Shown piece after piece: positions 9,125-17,752 of a stretch of 64,000 nucleotides of DNA. Below the pieces are notes generated by a model. It worked only from the letters and a program-made list of their open reading frames with translations, was not told where the DNA came from and made no database searches. The translations under genes and the position numbers were made by a program. The stretch comes from an uncultured Roseibium sp. Its GTDB lineage: Bacteria > Pseudomonadota > Alphaproteobacteria > Rhizobiales > Stappiaceae. Position 1 is the stretch's first letter; every line of letters starts with the position of its first letter. The stretch is from assembly GCF_963675985.1 (NCBI RefSeq), contig NZ_OY780957.1:1449501-1513500 (forward strand), given 5' to 3'.

Positions 9125-9652
9125 ATGCTCGTCTACATCCCGATGAACGCCAACCAATGGCTGTTGCGCACGCGCGACGGCAAGCGGGAAGCCTCATGGC
9201 GCATGTGGTTTTTGATCTTCCTTCTGCCGATCGGGTTCCTGTGCGCCACGGTTTGGCTGGTCTTCCAGAGCCTTTACCTCGATGCCACGGCGGTAAGGAC
9301 GGCCGGCGAGGTCGTGCGGGTTTATGAATGGGAGGACTGGACGCCCTGGGACGGGGACACAACCGCCTATAGTCCCGTCTTCCGATATCAATTTTCCGAC
9401 GGTTCCATGACCGAGGCAAGCACCGGACTGTCGTCTCCCAATTGGAATTTCCCGGTCGGGTCCAGCCATGAAATCCTGTTTGACCCGGACCGAAAAGGCG
9501 ACGTCAAACTCAACAACTTCGAGACCTTGTGGGCCGTGCCGCTCATCATCGCGCTGATCGGGCTGGCGGCACTTGTTCCTTCCGGAATCGCCAGTCTGCT
9601 TTTGTTGTGCTGGCTGAAGGGTGGCAGAAAAGCAAGGACCGCAAACAAGTGA
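9125..9652 (+). CDS. DUF3592-type membrane protein, second of a pair
   Basis: A 175-residue protein with two membrane segments (WFLIFLLPIGFLCATVWLVF, about 35-55, and VPLIIALIGLAALVPSGIAS, about 138-160). They flank a soluble beta domain with the DUF3592 features AGEVVRVYEWED, YSPVFRYQFSDG and HEILFDPDRKGDVKLN. It starts 3 bases after the preceding paralogue with the ribosome site AAGGAGCC, so the two are translationally linked. A partner or heteromer role in the envelope is inferred; no enzyme motif is visible. Confidence 0.7.
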   Translation: MLVYIPMNANQWLLRTRDGKREASWRMWFLIFLLPIGFLCATVWLVFQSLYLDATAVRTAGEVVRVYEWEDWTPWDGDTTAYSPVFRYQFSDGSMTEASTGLSSPNWNFPVGSSHEILFDPDRKGDVKLNNFETLWAVPLIIALIGLAALVPSGIASLLLLCWLKGGRKARTANK

Positions 9653-9779
9653 ACGATGTCGAAAATCCCAGTGAAGCGGCACAACGATAAACGCGGCCCA
9701 TCGCACAAACGTCGCATGTCTGGATATCTCCGACCTCTTATCTCTTCAGCCAGTGGGCGAGAGATAAGGAGTGTCTAGC

Positions 9780-10163
9780 ATGCGTACTTGTTCGATTGCG
9801 TTGTCTGTCGCTGCCGTTTTGGCATTTTCAATGCCCGGTCCGGTTTTCGCCTGGGACCTGATTGGAACCAGGGTCGTGACCGACCGGGTGGACCGGGACG
9901 TGGTTCACGCGTCCGGACCACGGCGTTTCAAGCAGATCAAGTTCTGCGTCTTCCGCAACCCGGTGCGTTTTTATGATGTCGATGTCCGTTTCGCCAACGG
10001 CGGCCGCCAGGACGTAAAGATTGCCAGGCGGATCAATGCGGGGCGATGCACGCGCGCGATCGACCTCAAGGGCCCCAAACGCAACATCGCCCATGTCAAA
10101 TTCATCTACGAGGAAACGAGCCTCAAGCTGAGACGCGCGACCGTCCGCGTCTTCGGCCGCTGA
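9780..10163 (+). CDS. Small exported protein of unknown function
   Basis: A 127-residue protein with a clear signal peptide (MRTCSIALSVAAVLAFSM, then PGPVFAWD, cleavage near residue 24). The mature part is basic and beta-rich, with VKIARRINAGRCTRAIDLKG. Two cysteines (in IKFCVFRN and GRCTRAID) may form a disulfide. I do not recognise the family; the spacing resembles small periplasmic beta-sandwich proteins. The ATG at 9780 is preferred because AAGGAG lies 8 bases upstream; the GTG at 9771 would overlap that site. The gene ends just before a strong bidirectional terminator. Confidence 0.65.
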   Translation: MRTCSIALSVAAVLAFSMPGPVFAWDLIGTRVVTDRVDRDVVHASGPRRFKQIKFCVFRNPVRFYDVDVRFANGGRQDVKIARRINAGRCTRAIDLKGPKRNIAHVKFIYEETSLKLRRATVRVFGR

Positions 10164-10185
10164 CCGGCAATTTTATGGAGCCGTA

Positions 10186-10217
10186 CCCGAGGGTGGCGAC
10201 CGTCCGCCACCCTCGGG
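10186..10217. terminator. Bidirectional hairpin terminator
   Basis: A perfect 13-base GC-rich stem, CCCGAGGGTGGCG (10186-10198) with its complement (10205-10217), has a 6-base loop. It lies between the converging small exported protein and amidohydrolase genes. The flanking T-tracts are weak, so the termination role is inferred from placement. Confidence 0.65.
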
Positions 10218-10229
10218 CAATTGGCGTTT

Positions 10230-11741
10230 TCAGTACCGGAACAGATCCTGATCGATACCGGCGGCCTGGAACACGTAATCGCGGCTTGCCTCCAGTTCCC
10301 GGCGCAGGCGGGCAAGGTCGAAGCCCATCAGCGTTCCGCGCCATTTCTTGATCTTGCCTGCGACGAAAACAGTGTCGACGTTGGTCCGCTCCATCAGTGT
10401 GACCACGGCGCCCGGCACATGGTTGAGCGGCGCGACGTTCAGGGCCTCTGCGTCCAGGAGGATGATGTCGGCTTCCTTGCCAGGGGTCAGCGAACCGGTC
10501 TTCTTTTCCAGTTTCAATCCGCGCGCGCCTTCGATCGTGGCGCTCCGGATCGCGTCCATGGCCGTCAGCAGGGTCGGATAGTCCTCGCCGGCCAGCGCCA
10601 GTTCGTTGGCGAACATTCGCTGGAGGGTCACCATGGAACGCATCTGGGTGAAGGCGTCCGCCGTCATGGTGCATTCCACATCTGAGGACAGGGACGACCG
10701 AAGGCCGCGGTCGATCGCCTTCTGGATCGGCGGGGCGCCGTGGCGCATGTGCATTTCAATCGGCACGGACAGGGAGATATGCGCGCCCGCATCGGCGGCG
10801 TAGGTCCAGCCGGCGTCGGACATGCCGGTCATGTGGATGAAGATGTTGTCCGGGCCGAACTTGCCTGCCGCACCCAGCGCGTCGAAGGTCTCCTGCATGC
10901 CGAAGGTGCCGACCACGTGGAGCGCAATCGGAAGGCCAAGCTCACGGCCGATCTCCCAGCTCTTCTCGTATCCGGGCAGGTAGATCTCGCCGCCCATGAC
11001 CACGGTGATCAGCTGGTCGTCGGAGGCGAAATACTCCGCCTTGATGCGCCGGGCGTCTTCCGGATATTCCGCATTGTCGCCCCAGCCCTCGAAATAGCCG
11101 AACACCGACCGCCGGCCCGCGTCGCGCAGGCCCTCGATGGCCGCGTCGGAATGTTCCGGCGAATGATGGATCTGGCTCACGTCCATCACCGTGGTGACGC
11201 CGACATCGAGCTGGGCGATCGAGCCGAACAGCTCGTTGATGTAGACGTCCTCCGGCCGGTAGACCATGGAGAAGGTCTGCAACATCTTTTCATAATAATT
11301 GTATTCGCTTTCCGGCCGGCCGTCGTTGATCAGGATCGCGTCGGCCAGAACCCCGCGAAGCGCGGTCTCGAACTGGTGGTGGTGGGTGTCGATGAAGCCG
11401 GGCATGACGATCTTGCCCGAAGCATCGATGACCACCGCATCCGGCGCGTCGATGTTGGCTCCAACCTCGGCAATAAGGCTGCCGTCGATCAGGACGTCAC
11501 CGACAGGAAAGTTGCCGACGCTGTCGTCGACCGAAAGAACCGCACCGCCCTTGATCAACACCTTCCGGCCCGCTTCGCCGATGCCTTTGGGCAGGGTCGC
11601 CGCCGTGGCGTCCTGAGCGGCCGTCGAGCCCGCAAGGGTCGCTGCCGCGGCCTCGGCACTCGCCGTGCCGGCTCGGCTCAGATAGTCGCGCCGCGTCGGG
11701 CATGAAGAAAGCGGTTCGCCGCTCCCGCAAAGTCTGCACAT
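10230..11741 (-). CDS. Amidohydrolase-superfamily enzyme (cytosine-deaminase/chlorohydrolase type)
   Basis: A 503-residue metal-dependent hydrolase. The N-terminus contains a twin-arginine-like motif, PTRRDYLSRAG, and an Ala-rich stretch, so Tat export is possible. The barrel signature is MPGFIDTHHHQFETA (HxH metal ligands). Later ligands are likely in IALHVVGTFG and NIFIHMTGMSD, and the catalytic Asp is in LSSDVECTM. This arrangement fits the TRZ/ATZ/8-oxoguanine-deaminase branch. It would hydrolyse an amino or amide group on a cyclic or aromatic substrate. It is the last gene of the leftward arm of the ring-cleavage locus, 84 bases after the IclR gene. AGGGAGG lies 7 bases before the ATG. 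Confidence 0.75.
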   Translation of the reverse strand: MCRLCGSGEPLSSCPTRRDYLSRAGTASAEAAAATLAGSTAAQDATAATLPKGIGEAGRKVLIKGGAVLSVDDSVGNFPVGDVLIDGSLIAEVGANIDAPDAVVIDASGKIVMPGFIDTHHHQFETALRGVLADAILINDGRPESEYNYYEKMLQTFSMVYRPEDVYINELFGSIAQLDVGVTTVMDVSQIHHSPEHSDAAIEGLRDAGRRSVFGYFEGWGDNAEYPEDARRIKAEYFASDDQLITVVMGGEIYLPGYEKSWEIGRELGLPIALHVVGTFGMQETFDALGAAGKFGPDNIFIHMTGMSDAGWTYAADAGAHISLSVPIEMHMRHGAPPIQKAIDRGLRSSLSSDVECTMTADAFTQMRSMVTLQRMFANELALAGEDYPTLLTAMDAIRSATIEGARGLKLEKKTGSLTPGKEADIILLDAEALNVAPLNHVPGAVVTLMERTNVDTVFVAGKIKKWRGTLMGFDLARLRRELEASRDYVFQAAGIDQDLFRY

Positions 11742-11825
11742 TGGAAGTCCTCCCTGGTCCGTCCTGGTCTTGCATGCGTGACCTCGGCAGCAGACGACGG
11801 GAGTGACAGAAATCCTGTCGCCGGA

Positions 11826-12626
11826 TCAGCTGCCGATGATCGATTCCGCCATCGGATAGCGCGCGATCGCATGGGCGATGCGCGACGCGGTCGCCTGCAG
11901 TTTCGGCAGGCGTTCGGCTACGAGTTGCTCCGGCGTCACCAGCCCGGTGTAGCCGGAGGAATTCAGGGCCGCGATCGTGCGGCCGTTGCTGCCGCGGATC
12001 GGCACCGCGATCGCGGTAATGCCGTAGTCGAGCTGGTCGACCGTGGTGGCGTAGTTCCGTTCACGGGCAAGCTCTACTTCCCGCCGAAGCGCCTCCGTGT
12101 CCGTCACGGTCTTGTTGGTAAGCGCCTTTGGCTGAAGGTCGTGAAAATAGGCACACAGTTTGTCGTCCGGGAGACCGGCCAGAAGCACCCGCCCGAGCGA
12201 GGTGGCGTGAGCCGGGTAGCGCGCGCCGACCACGGCGGTGGCGCGCCGCGCGCGCTGTACCGAGTAATGGGCGATATAGATGACATCCTCGCCGTCCAGC
12301 GTTCCCACCGAAGACGCATCGCCGAAATCCTCGACCACGTTGCGCAGCTCGGGTAGCAGCATCTCGTCGATCCGCGCGGAGAAATAGAACGCAGAGCCCA
12401 GACCCATCACCTTCGGACGCAGGAAGAACCGCTTGTTGGCGTGCCCGGCATAGCCGAGGTCCACAAGTGTGATCAGGCTGCGCCGGGCCGCGGCCGGCGT
12501 CAGGCCGGTCCGGCGGGCGATTTCGCTGAGGCTCATTTCCGGATGCCCGCTATCGAAACATTCGATGATCGCGAGGCCCTTCGCGAGCGCTTCCACGAAT
12601 TCCGGTGATCGGGTCGTTTCTTCCAA
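11826..12626 (-). CDS. IclR-family regulator (PcaR/PobR branch)
   Basis: A 266-residue regulator. The N-terminal winged helix-turn-helix covers about 10-70 (ALAKGLAIIECFD, then MSLSEIARRTGLTPAAARR). The C-terminal effector domain covers about 85-255 and includes TSLGRVLLAGLPDD and YATTVDQLDYGITAIAVPI. The family usually responds to aromatic-acid intermediates such as protocatechuate or beta-ketoadipate. It starts with TTG, supported by AAAGGA about 8 bases upstream. It lies 23 bases downstream of the dioxygenase and is probably co-transcribed with it. The palindrome at 13622-13638 in the divergent promoter region is a plausible target. Confidence 0.85.
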   Translation of the reverse strand: MEETTRSPEFVEALAKGLAIIECFDSGHPEMSLSEIARRTGLTPAAARRSLITLVDLGYAGHANKRFFLRPKVMGLGSAFYFSARIDEMLLPELRNVVEDFGDASSVGTLDGEDVIYIAHYSVQRARRATAVVGARYPAHATSLGRVLLAGLPDDKLCAYFHDLQPKALTNKTVTDTEALRREVELARERNYATTVDQLDYGITAIAVPIRGSNGRTIAALNSSGYTGLVTPEQLVAERLPKLQATASRIAHAIARYPMAESIIGS

Positions 12627-12649
12627 GGCGACGTCCTTTCCGTTCCCGC

Positions 12650-13507
12650 TCAGCCTTGCGGAGCGAGAACGAAATCGAACTTGAACTTGGCGTCAGGTTT
12701 GATCTTCAGATCGAAGTCGAACGTGTCGGTCGGCTTGACCGGCTCCAGCTTGGCAATAAGCGACCTGCGTACGCCGAACACCGCGTCATTGTCCAGATAT
12801 TCGGTGTTTTCGAAGAAGACCTCGGTGGTGATCGCGTTCATACCCGCAGCCCGTATGATGTAATGGAGATGGGCCGCGCGCCATGCGTGCCGGTTGCCGG
12901 CCCGCAGAAGATCGCCGACCGGACCGTCATAAGGCACGGTGTAGGGCTTGGGCAGGACGGTGGTGTAGTAATAGTCGCCCTTGTCGTCAGCTACGAACTT
13001 GCCGCGCAGGTCGTATTTGTCCTGGCCTTCCTCCTGGATCGGGTAGGTGCCGCTGGAATCCGCCTGCCAGGTATCGACGATCGCGCCGGGAAGCGGATTG
13101 CGCAGCGTGTCCATCACCTTGCCATGAACAAGCACGGTGACACCGTCGCGGCCGTCGGCGAGGTGATCGCCAAGCTGCTTGTCCGGGGCCTTATCCAGAT
13201 AGAACGGGCCGAGATTGGAGCCTTCGGTGGCTCCACCGCGCGTGTTGATCATGTCGACCAGGGCGGAAAAGCCGAGCACGTCGGACAGGAGGATGAACTC
13301 GTGCCGCTCCGGCGTTGAGATCTTGCCACAGTCGTAGAGGAAGGTGAGCACGCCCATCCATTCCTCATGGGTGAGGTTCACTTCGCGCGTGTAGTCGTGC
13401 AGGTGTTCGATCAGCTTGTTGAGCAAAAGCTGAATACGGCTTCCGTCCTCTGTTCTGAAAGAATCCTTGACCGCCTGGGTGATCGTGAACTCGTTCACGT
13501 CTTTCAT
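12650..13507 (-). CDS. Intradiol ring-cleavage dioxygenase (hydroxyquinol/catechol 1,2-dioxygenase family)
   Basis: A 285-residue non-heme Fe(III) dioxygenase that would open a catecholic or hydroxyquinol ring between the two hydroxyls. An N-terminal helical dimerisation domain (residues 1-95) carries the family pattern EWMGVLTFLYDCG. The catalytic beta-sandwich contains all four expected iron ligands: Tyr155 (SSGTYP), Tyr189 (KPYTVPYDGP), His213 and His215 (RAAHLHY). The start at 13507 is chosen because GGGAGGAG lies directly upstream; an upstream frame start at 13561 has no such support. Sequence style is closest to the hydroxyquinol group, but the substrate is not proven. First gene of the leftward arm, with IclR and amidohydrolase genes following. 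Confidence 0.85.
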   Translation of the reverse strand: MKDVNEFTITQAVKDSFRTEDGSRIQLLLNKLIEHLHDYTREVNLTHEEWMGVLTFLYDCGKISTPERHEFILLSDVLGFSALVDMINTRGGATEGSNLGPFYLDKAPDKQLGDHLADGRDGVTVLVHGKVMDTLRNPLPGAIVDTWQADSSGTYPIQEEGQDKYDLRGKFVADDKGDYYYTTVLPKPYTVPYDGPVGDLLRAGNRHAWRAAHLHYIIRAAGMNAITTEVFFENTEYLDNDAVFGVRRSLIAKLEPVKPTDTFDFDLKIKPDAKFKFDFVLAPQG

Positions 13508-13575
13508 CGTCTCCTCCCGTACGTCTGCCAAGCCGTTGATTTTGCAACCGTAGATTCGCAATCGGCTTTGTACCC

Positions 13576-13638
13576 TTGACGAAACCGTAAAACAGATAAT
13601 AATTTTCTACAAGCGTAAAAGTTTTCGCATACCGAAAA
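13576..13638 (+). promoter_or_regulatory. Divergent promoter region with a candidate IclR operator
   Basis: Between the divergent dioxygenase and lyase genes. TTGACG (13576-13581) with an AT-rich GATAAT/ATAATT stretch near 13595-13604 is a possible rightward promoter. TTTTCG-CATAC-CGAAAA (13622-13638) is an exact inverted repeat with 6-base arms, typical in length for IclR-family sites. It ends about 15 bases before the lyase start. The link to the IclR protein encoded at 11826-12626 is inferred. Confidence 0.4.
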
Positions 13639-13653
13639 ATAAAAGGAGCGGAC

Positions 13654-14475
13654 ATGCGTATCGGAAAGCAGGATCAGGCTTTCACGGCTATCGCGACTTC
13701 GGACGCGGACAGCATCACTGTGCGGGGCTACGACCTTGTCGACGAGCTGGTCGGGGAGATCGATTTCACCGACTATTTCTGGCTGCTCGTTCTTGGCGAA
13801 AAGCCGACGGACAAGCAGCGTCGCATGATGAACGCCTGTCTCGTCTCCATCGCCGAGCACGGGCTGGTGCCGAGCGTGCAGGCCGCGCGCATGACGCTGG
13901 CCGCGGCACCGGAAGCCTGGCAGGGGGCAATGTCAGCCGGCCTCCTTGGTATGGGATCCGTGGTTGCCGGCAGTTCCGAAATCGCCGGACTTTATCTTGC
14001 CGAGGTGATCGCTAAGGCGAAAAACGAAGACAAGGATATCGAGACCGCCGCGGTCGAAAGCCTTCAGGCGCTGAAGGAAGCGCGCAAGAAGGTGCCCGGC
14101 CTCGGTCACCCCCAGCACAGCGCCGGCGATCCGCGCGCGGACCGGCTGCTCGAAATCGCAGATAAGAACGGCGTTTCCGGCATCTACATCGAGACCCTGC
14201 GTGTGCTGGCGAAACATGCACCGGCGATCATCAACCGGCCGCTGCCGATCAATGTGTCCGGCGCGATTCCGGCTGTCATTCTCGATGCCGGCTGGCCGCT
14301 CGATGCGCTGAAGGCGGTGCCCCTGCTCGCCCGCACCGCCGGGTTGGCGGCGCATCTCTACGAGGAAGCGCAGCGCTCGATCGGGTTCATCATGTCAAAC
14401 GAGGCCGATCTCGCCATCGCCTATGACGGTGCGCCGTCAAAAAAGACAAAAGAAACAAAACCGGCCGGGGACTGA
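13654..14475 (+). CDS. Citryl-CoA-lyase-like protein (citrate synthase superfamily)
   Basis: A 273-residue protein of the short citrate-synthase-like lyases, about the length of known citryl-CoA lyases and well below the ~430 residues of citrate synthase. The conserved CoA/active-site segment is GLGHPQHSAGDPRADRL (about 149-165). The N-terminal catalytic-His region of true citrate synthase is replaced by LLGMGSVVAGSSEIAG. The likely reaction is cleavage of a citryl-CoA-like thioester into acetyl-CoA (or a homologue) and an oxoacid. It leads a rightward operon with a class III CoA-transferase 3 bases later, which would supply the CoA ester. AAAGGAG lies before the ATG. Confidence 0.7.
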   Translation: MRIGKQDQAFTAIATSDADSITVRGYDLVDELVGEIDFTDYFWLLVLGEKPTDKQRRMMNACLVSIAEHGLVPSVQAARMTLAAAPEAWQGAMSAGLLGMGSVVAGSSEIAGLYLAEVIAKAKNEDKDIETAAVESLQALKEARKKVPGLGHPQHSAGDPRADRLLEIADKNGVSGIYIETLRVLAKHAPAIINRPLPINVSGAIPAVILDAGWPLDALKAVPLLARTAGLAAHLYEEAQRSIGFIMSNEADLAIAYDGAPSKKTKETKPAGD

Positions 14476-14478
14476 GAC

Positions 14479-15624
14479 ATGGTCAAGATCCTCAGAAACA
14501 TCCGTGTCATCGAACTGGGCACCTACATCACCGGCCCGGCGGCCGGCATGCATCTGGCCGATCTCGGCGCCGATGTCATCAAGGTCGAGCGGCCGGGCGA
14601 AGGCGACCCGTTTCGCGCCTTCAAGGGCGGGCTCTATTCGCCGCATTTCCAGACCTACAACCGCAACAAGCGCTCCATCGCGCTCGACACCAAGAAGCCG
14701 GAGGATCTTCAGGTCCTGCAGGACCTGGTCGCCTCCGCGGATGTCTTCATCCAGAATTTCCGGCCGGGGGTCGCCGAAAAACTCGGCGCGGGGGAAGAGG
14801 ATCTGCGCAAGGTCAATCCGGGGCTCATCTATTGCGCGATTTCGGGCTTCGGCCGCACCGGCCCGTCGAAGGACCGTCCGGCCTATGACACGGTCGCCCA
14901 GGCCGCCAGCGGCTATTTGCGCTTGCTGACCCCGCCGGTGAACCCGCGCGTGATCGGCCCGGCGATCGCCGATGCGGTCACGGGCCAGTATGCCGCGCTC
15001 GGCATTCTCGCGGCCCTCCTGGAGCGCACGCAGACCGGCGAAGGCCGCCGGCTGGACATCTCCATGCTGGAGGCCATGAGCCACTTCAACCTGGACAGCT
15101 TCACCCATTATTTTTCCGAAGGCGAGATCATGGGTCCGCTGTCGCGTCCGGTCGTTTCCCAGTCCTACACGTTCGAGTGCAGCGACGGGAAATGGATCGC
15201 GATCCACCTGTCGTCTCCAGCGAAGTTCTGGAACGGCCTCCTGCAGGCGACCGGACAGGAACAGCTCAACGACGATCCGCGTTTCAGCGAACGGCTGCAG
15301 CGGATCGAGCATCAGGACGACCTGATCGCCCATTTCACGCCGGTCTTCAAAACCGACACCCGTGCAAACTGGTGCGACAGGCTGCTGGCGGCCGAAGTGC
15401 CCCATTCGCCGGCCTACGATTCCGACGAGGCGCTGGAAGACCCGCAGGCAAAACACCTGCAGATCGCCGTTCACGCAGACCATCCGGTGATGGGAGCGTT
15501 CACCACCGTGCGCGCGCCCTATTCATTCGACAGCGAGCCGGATCTCGCCATCGTGCCGCCGCCCATTCTAGACGAGCACGGCGCGGAAATCCGCGAGGAG
15601 CTCAGGCGGAAGAAGACCGGATAA
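14479..15624 (+). CDS. Class III (CaiB/BaiF) CoA-transferase
   Basis: A 381-residue enzyme that moves CoA between carboxylic acids through an aspartyl-anhydride. The N-terminal segment VIELGTYITGPAAGMHLADLGADVIKVE is the CoA-binding start of the family. The catalytic aspartate is Asp193 in RRLDISMLEAM. Length and domain order are normal for the family. It starts 3 bases after the lyase stop, so the pair is translationally coupled. The pairing suggests that an acid from ring cleavage is activated with CoA and then split by the lyase. Donor and acceptor are unknown; succinyl-CoA or acetyl-CoA as donor would be typical. Confidence 0.85.
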   Translation: MVKILRNIRVIELGTYITGPAAGMHLADLGADVIKVERPGEGDPFRAFKGGLYSPHFQTYNRNKRSIALDTKKPEDLQVLQDLVASADVFIQNFRPGVAEKLGAGEEDLRKVNPGLIYCAISGFGRTGPSKDRPAYDTVAQAASGYLRLLTPPVNPRVIGPAIADAVTGQYAALGILAALLERTQTGEGRRLDISMLEAMSHFNLDSFTHYFSEGEIMGPLSRPVVSQSYTFECSDGKWIAIHLSSPAKFWNGLLQATGQEQLNDDPRFSERLQRIEHQDDLIAHFTPVFKTDTRANWCDRLLAAEVPHSPAYDSDEALEDPQAKHLQIAVHADHPVMGAFTTVRAPYSFDSEPDLAIVPPPILDEHGAEIREELRRKKTG

Positions 15625-15672
15625 GCGTTCGGGCGGGAGGGCCTTGAACGCCGCGAAACAAAGGGGGGAACA

Positions 15673-16077
15673 ATGACCGGGAATGGGGAACTGACGGCAC
15701 TGCCGGTGCCGGATGTCATGGAAGCCAGCCGCGAGATGCTGCAGAAGCAGCTCTACGCCATCTTCACCGAGCCGTCGAACGGCATCGGACCGGTTCTGGA
15801 ACAGATGGCCGACCACCTGGCCTTCCAGGTCCAGCTCGAAAAAGACGGCATTATGTTTGCGGCCGGGCCCATGTGGACCGACGACGAGGAACGCTGGGAG
15901 GGCGAAGGTCTCGTCGTCGTGCGCGCCGCCTCGCGGGCGGACGCCATCGCCATTGCCGAACGCGATCCGATGCACCGGAGCGGCGCCCGGACCTTCCGGG
16001 TCCGCCCCTGGATGATCAACGAAGGCAGCATCACCGTCCGGCTCGACTACTCGAGCCAGACATTCGAATTGCTGTGA
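15673..16077 (+). CDS. YciI-like protein
   Basis: A 134-residue protein with the YciI ferredoxin-like fold signature. EQMADHLAFQVQLEKDGIMFAAGPMW is followed by VVVRAASRADAIAIAERDPMHRSGARTFRVRPW, the paired segments in which His and Asp residues sit in YciI proteins. Members of this family are found in aromatic catabolic operons, sometimes as muconolactone-isomerase-like or dehalogenating enzymes. A role on the ring-cleavage product is therefore plausible but unproven. AAGGGGGGAA lies upstream. It lies between the CoA-transferase and TRAP set A genes on one apparent transcript. Confidence 0.75.
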   Translation: MTGNGELTALPVPDVMEASREMLQKQLYAIFTEPSNGIGPVLEQMADHLAFQVQLEKDGIMFAAGPMWTDDEERWEGEGLVVVRAASRADAIAIAERDPMHRSGARTFRVRPWMINEGSITVRLDYSSQTFELL

Positions 16078-16093
16078 ACAGAGGGAGGAATCA

Positions 16094-17173
16094 ATGAAAA
16101 CCTTATTCGGACTGCTGACTGCGGGCATGCTGACACTATCCGTGCCGGCCATGGCCCAGGAAACCATCAATCTCACCGTGGCATCGAGCCACCCGACCGC
16201 GATCCCGTGGGTCGGCATGATCAAGACCCACTTCATGGCCCGGACCGACGAGATCCTGGCGAAGACCGGCAACTACAAGATCGACTGGAACGAGGCCTTC
16301 GGCGGTCAGCTCTACAAGGCGAACGCCACGCTCACCTCGGTGGAGGAAGGCATCACCGATGTCGGCTGGGTGTTCTCCTTCCTGGAGGCGGCAAAGCTGC
16401 CGCTCAGCCAGGCATCAAGCTACGCGCCGTTTTCCACCAACAACCCGGCGGTCCAGCTGTCGGTGATGGAAGAGCTTTTTGAGACCAACGATGCCTTCCG
16501 CAACGAGTGGGAGCAGCACAATCTGAAGGTGCTCGGCTTTACCGGCACCGACGGCTATGACCTCTACACCAAGGCGCCCCTGGACAGCTTCGCCGCGCTC
16601 GACGGCATGAAATTGTCCGCGCCGGGCGTGCTCGGCAACTGGCTGCGCGGCACCGGGGCCAATGCGGTCGACGGCGCGTTGACCACCTTCTACACCGATA
16701 TCCAGACCGGCGTGTCGGACGGTGTGCTGTCCCTTGCCCTCGGCGTCCTGCCGACCAAGGTCTACGAGGTCGCGCCCTATATCACCCGTGTGGACATGGG
16801 CGTTGCCTTCTCCGGCGCGGTCGCCATCAACCGGGACACCTGGGACGGTCTGCCAGAGGAAGTCCAGAACGCCATGGTCGAGGCGGGCAAGTATTACACG
16901 GTCTCCCACGGCGAGGACCTGCTGAAGCGCCATGAATTCGCGCTCAACAAGATGGTCGAGGTCGGAGCGGACCAGAATCCGCCGGTTTCCATCACGCCCA
17001 TGACCCAAAGCGACCGGGGCGCGTGGGTGAATGCGATGCCCAATCTCGCCAAGGAATGGGCCGATTCCCTTGAGGAGCGGAACATTCCGGCGCGCGATTT
17101 CCTCAAGGGCTATATGGCCGGGCTCCGCAAGAAAGGCGAGACGCCCGTGCGTGCCTGGGACAACGATCTCTGA
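16094..17173 (+). CDS. dctP: TRAP transporter solute-binding protein, set A
   Basis: A 359-residue periplasmic binding protein with a signal peptide (LFGLLTAGMLTLSVPAMAQ, cleavage after residue ~22). The DctP fold is recognisable from TINLTVASSHP at the mature N-terminus, the central GMKLSAPGVLGNWLRGTGANAV, and TDIQTGVSDGVLS, the family's carboxylate-pocket region. It captures an organic acid for the DctQM permease encoded next. The ligand is presumably an aromatic or ring-cleavage acid, as inferred from the operon. It is paralogous to the set B protein at 28271. A 12-base hairpin follows its stop. Confidence 0.9.
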   Translation: MKTLFGLLTAGMLTLSVPAMAQETINLTVASSHPTAIPWVGMIKTHFMARTDEILAKTGNYKIDWNEAFGGQLYKANATLTSVEEGITDVGWVFSFLEAAKLPLSQASSYAPFSTNNPAVQLSVMEELFETNDAFRNEWEQHNLKVLGFTGTDGYDLYTKAPLDSFAALDGMKLSAPGVLGNWLRGTGANAVDGALTTFYTDIQTGVSDGVLSLALGVLPTKVYEVAPYITRVDMGVAFSGAVAINRDTWDGLPEEVQNAMVEAGKYYTVSHGEDLLKRHEFALNKMVEVGADQNPPVSITPMTQSDRGAWVNAMPNLAKEWADSLEERNIPARDFLKGYMAGLRKKGETPVRAWDNDL

Positions 17174-17188
17174 TCGCGGTCCGGCAAC

Positions 17189-17752
17189 GTGACGGGACAT
17201 CCTGAAAAGGCCGGCGTTTCCGAAGGGAAACGCCGGCTTCCAATCCTGCGCCGCTCGTGGGGCTTCCTCGTCGATGCGCTGGCGGCCACGGGCACGCTTC
17301 TGATCGGGGTGCTGATGCTGGTCATCTGCGCCGATGCGGTGGCCCGCAACACCATGGGCGCATCCCTGCCGCTGGTCTCGGAACTGGGCGCCCTGATGCT
17401 GGTGATGATCGTCTATCTGCAGCTCGCCACCACGGTGCGCGCCGACCGCCTCGCCCGAACGGAAATCTTCTTCACCGGCTTCCGAGAAAGCTTTCCCCGC
17501 GCGGGCGCCTTGCTGTCCGCCATCTTCGATGCGGTCGGGGCCGCCGCTGTCGGCGGCATCGCCTGGTCGACGATCCGGATCCTGGAGAAGGACTGGAAGT
17601 CGGGCGAGTACATCGGCGTGACCGGTATCGCCACCCTGCCGACCTGGCCGTTCCGGGTGCTCATCCTGCTGGGTGTGACCGTAGCTGCGATTGAATTCCT
17701 CATACGCGTCGTGGCCGCCCTGCGGTTCGCGGCGTCGGGAGATACCAAATGA
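17189..17752 (+). CDS. dctQ: TRAP transporter small permease, set A
   Basis: A 187-residue membrane protein with four predicted segments and the DctQ hallmark VICADAVARNTMG (about 46-58) in the first. It associates with DctM to form the sodium-driven permease. The start is GTG, 15 bases after dctP. No other ATG, GTG or TTG precedes the first membrane segment. As a result, the 12-base-stem hairpin at 17210-17237 lies inside the first codons, which could lower its translation relative to dctP. It overlaps dctM by 4 bases (ATGA). Confidence 0.85.
   Translation: MTGHPEKAGVSEGKRRLPILRRSWGFLVDALAATGTLLIGVLMLVICADAVARNTMGASLPLVSELGALMLVMIVYLQLATTVRADRLARTEIFFTGFRESFPRAGALLSAIFDAVGAAAVGGIAWSTIRILEKDWKSGEYIGVTGIATLPTWPFRVLILLGVTVAAIEFLIRVVAALRFAASGDTK
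17210..17237 (+). other. Intercistronic hairpin after dctP (set A)
   Basis: A perfect 12-base stem, GCCGGCGTTTCC (17210-17221) with its complement (17226-17237), has a GAAG loop. It probably protects the upstream dctP message from 3'-to-5' decay, giving more binding protein than permease. Unusually, it lies within the start of dctQ. Confidence 0.6.
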
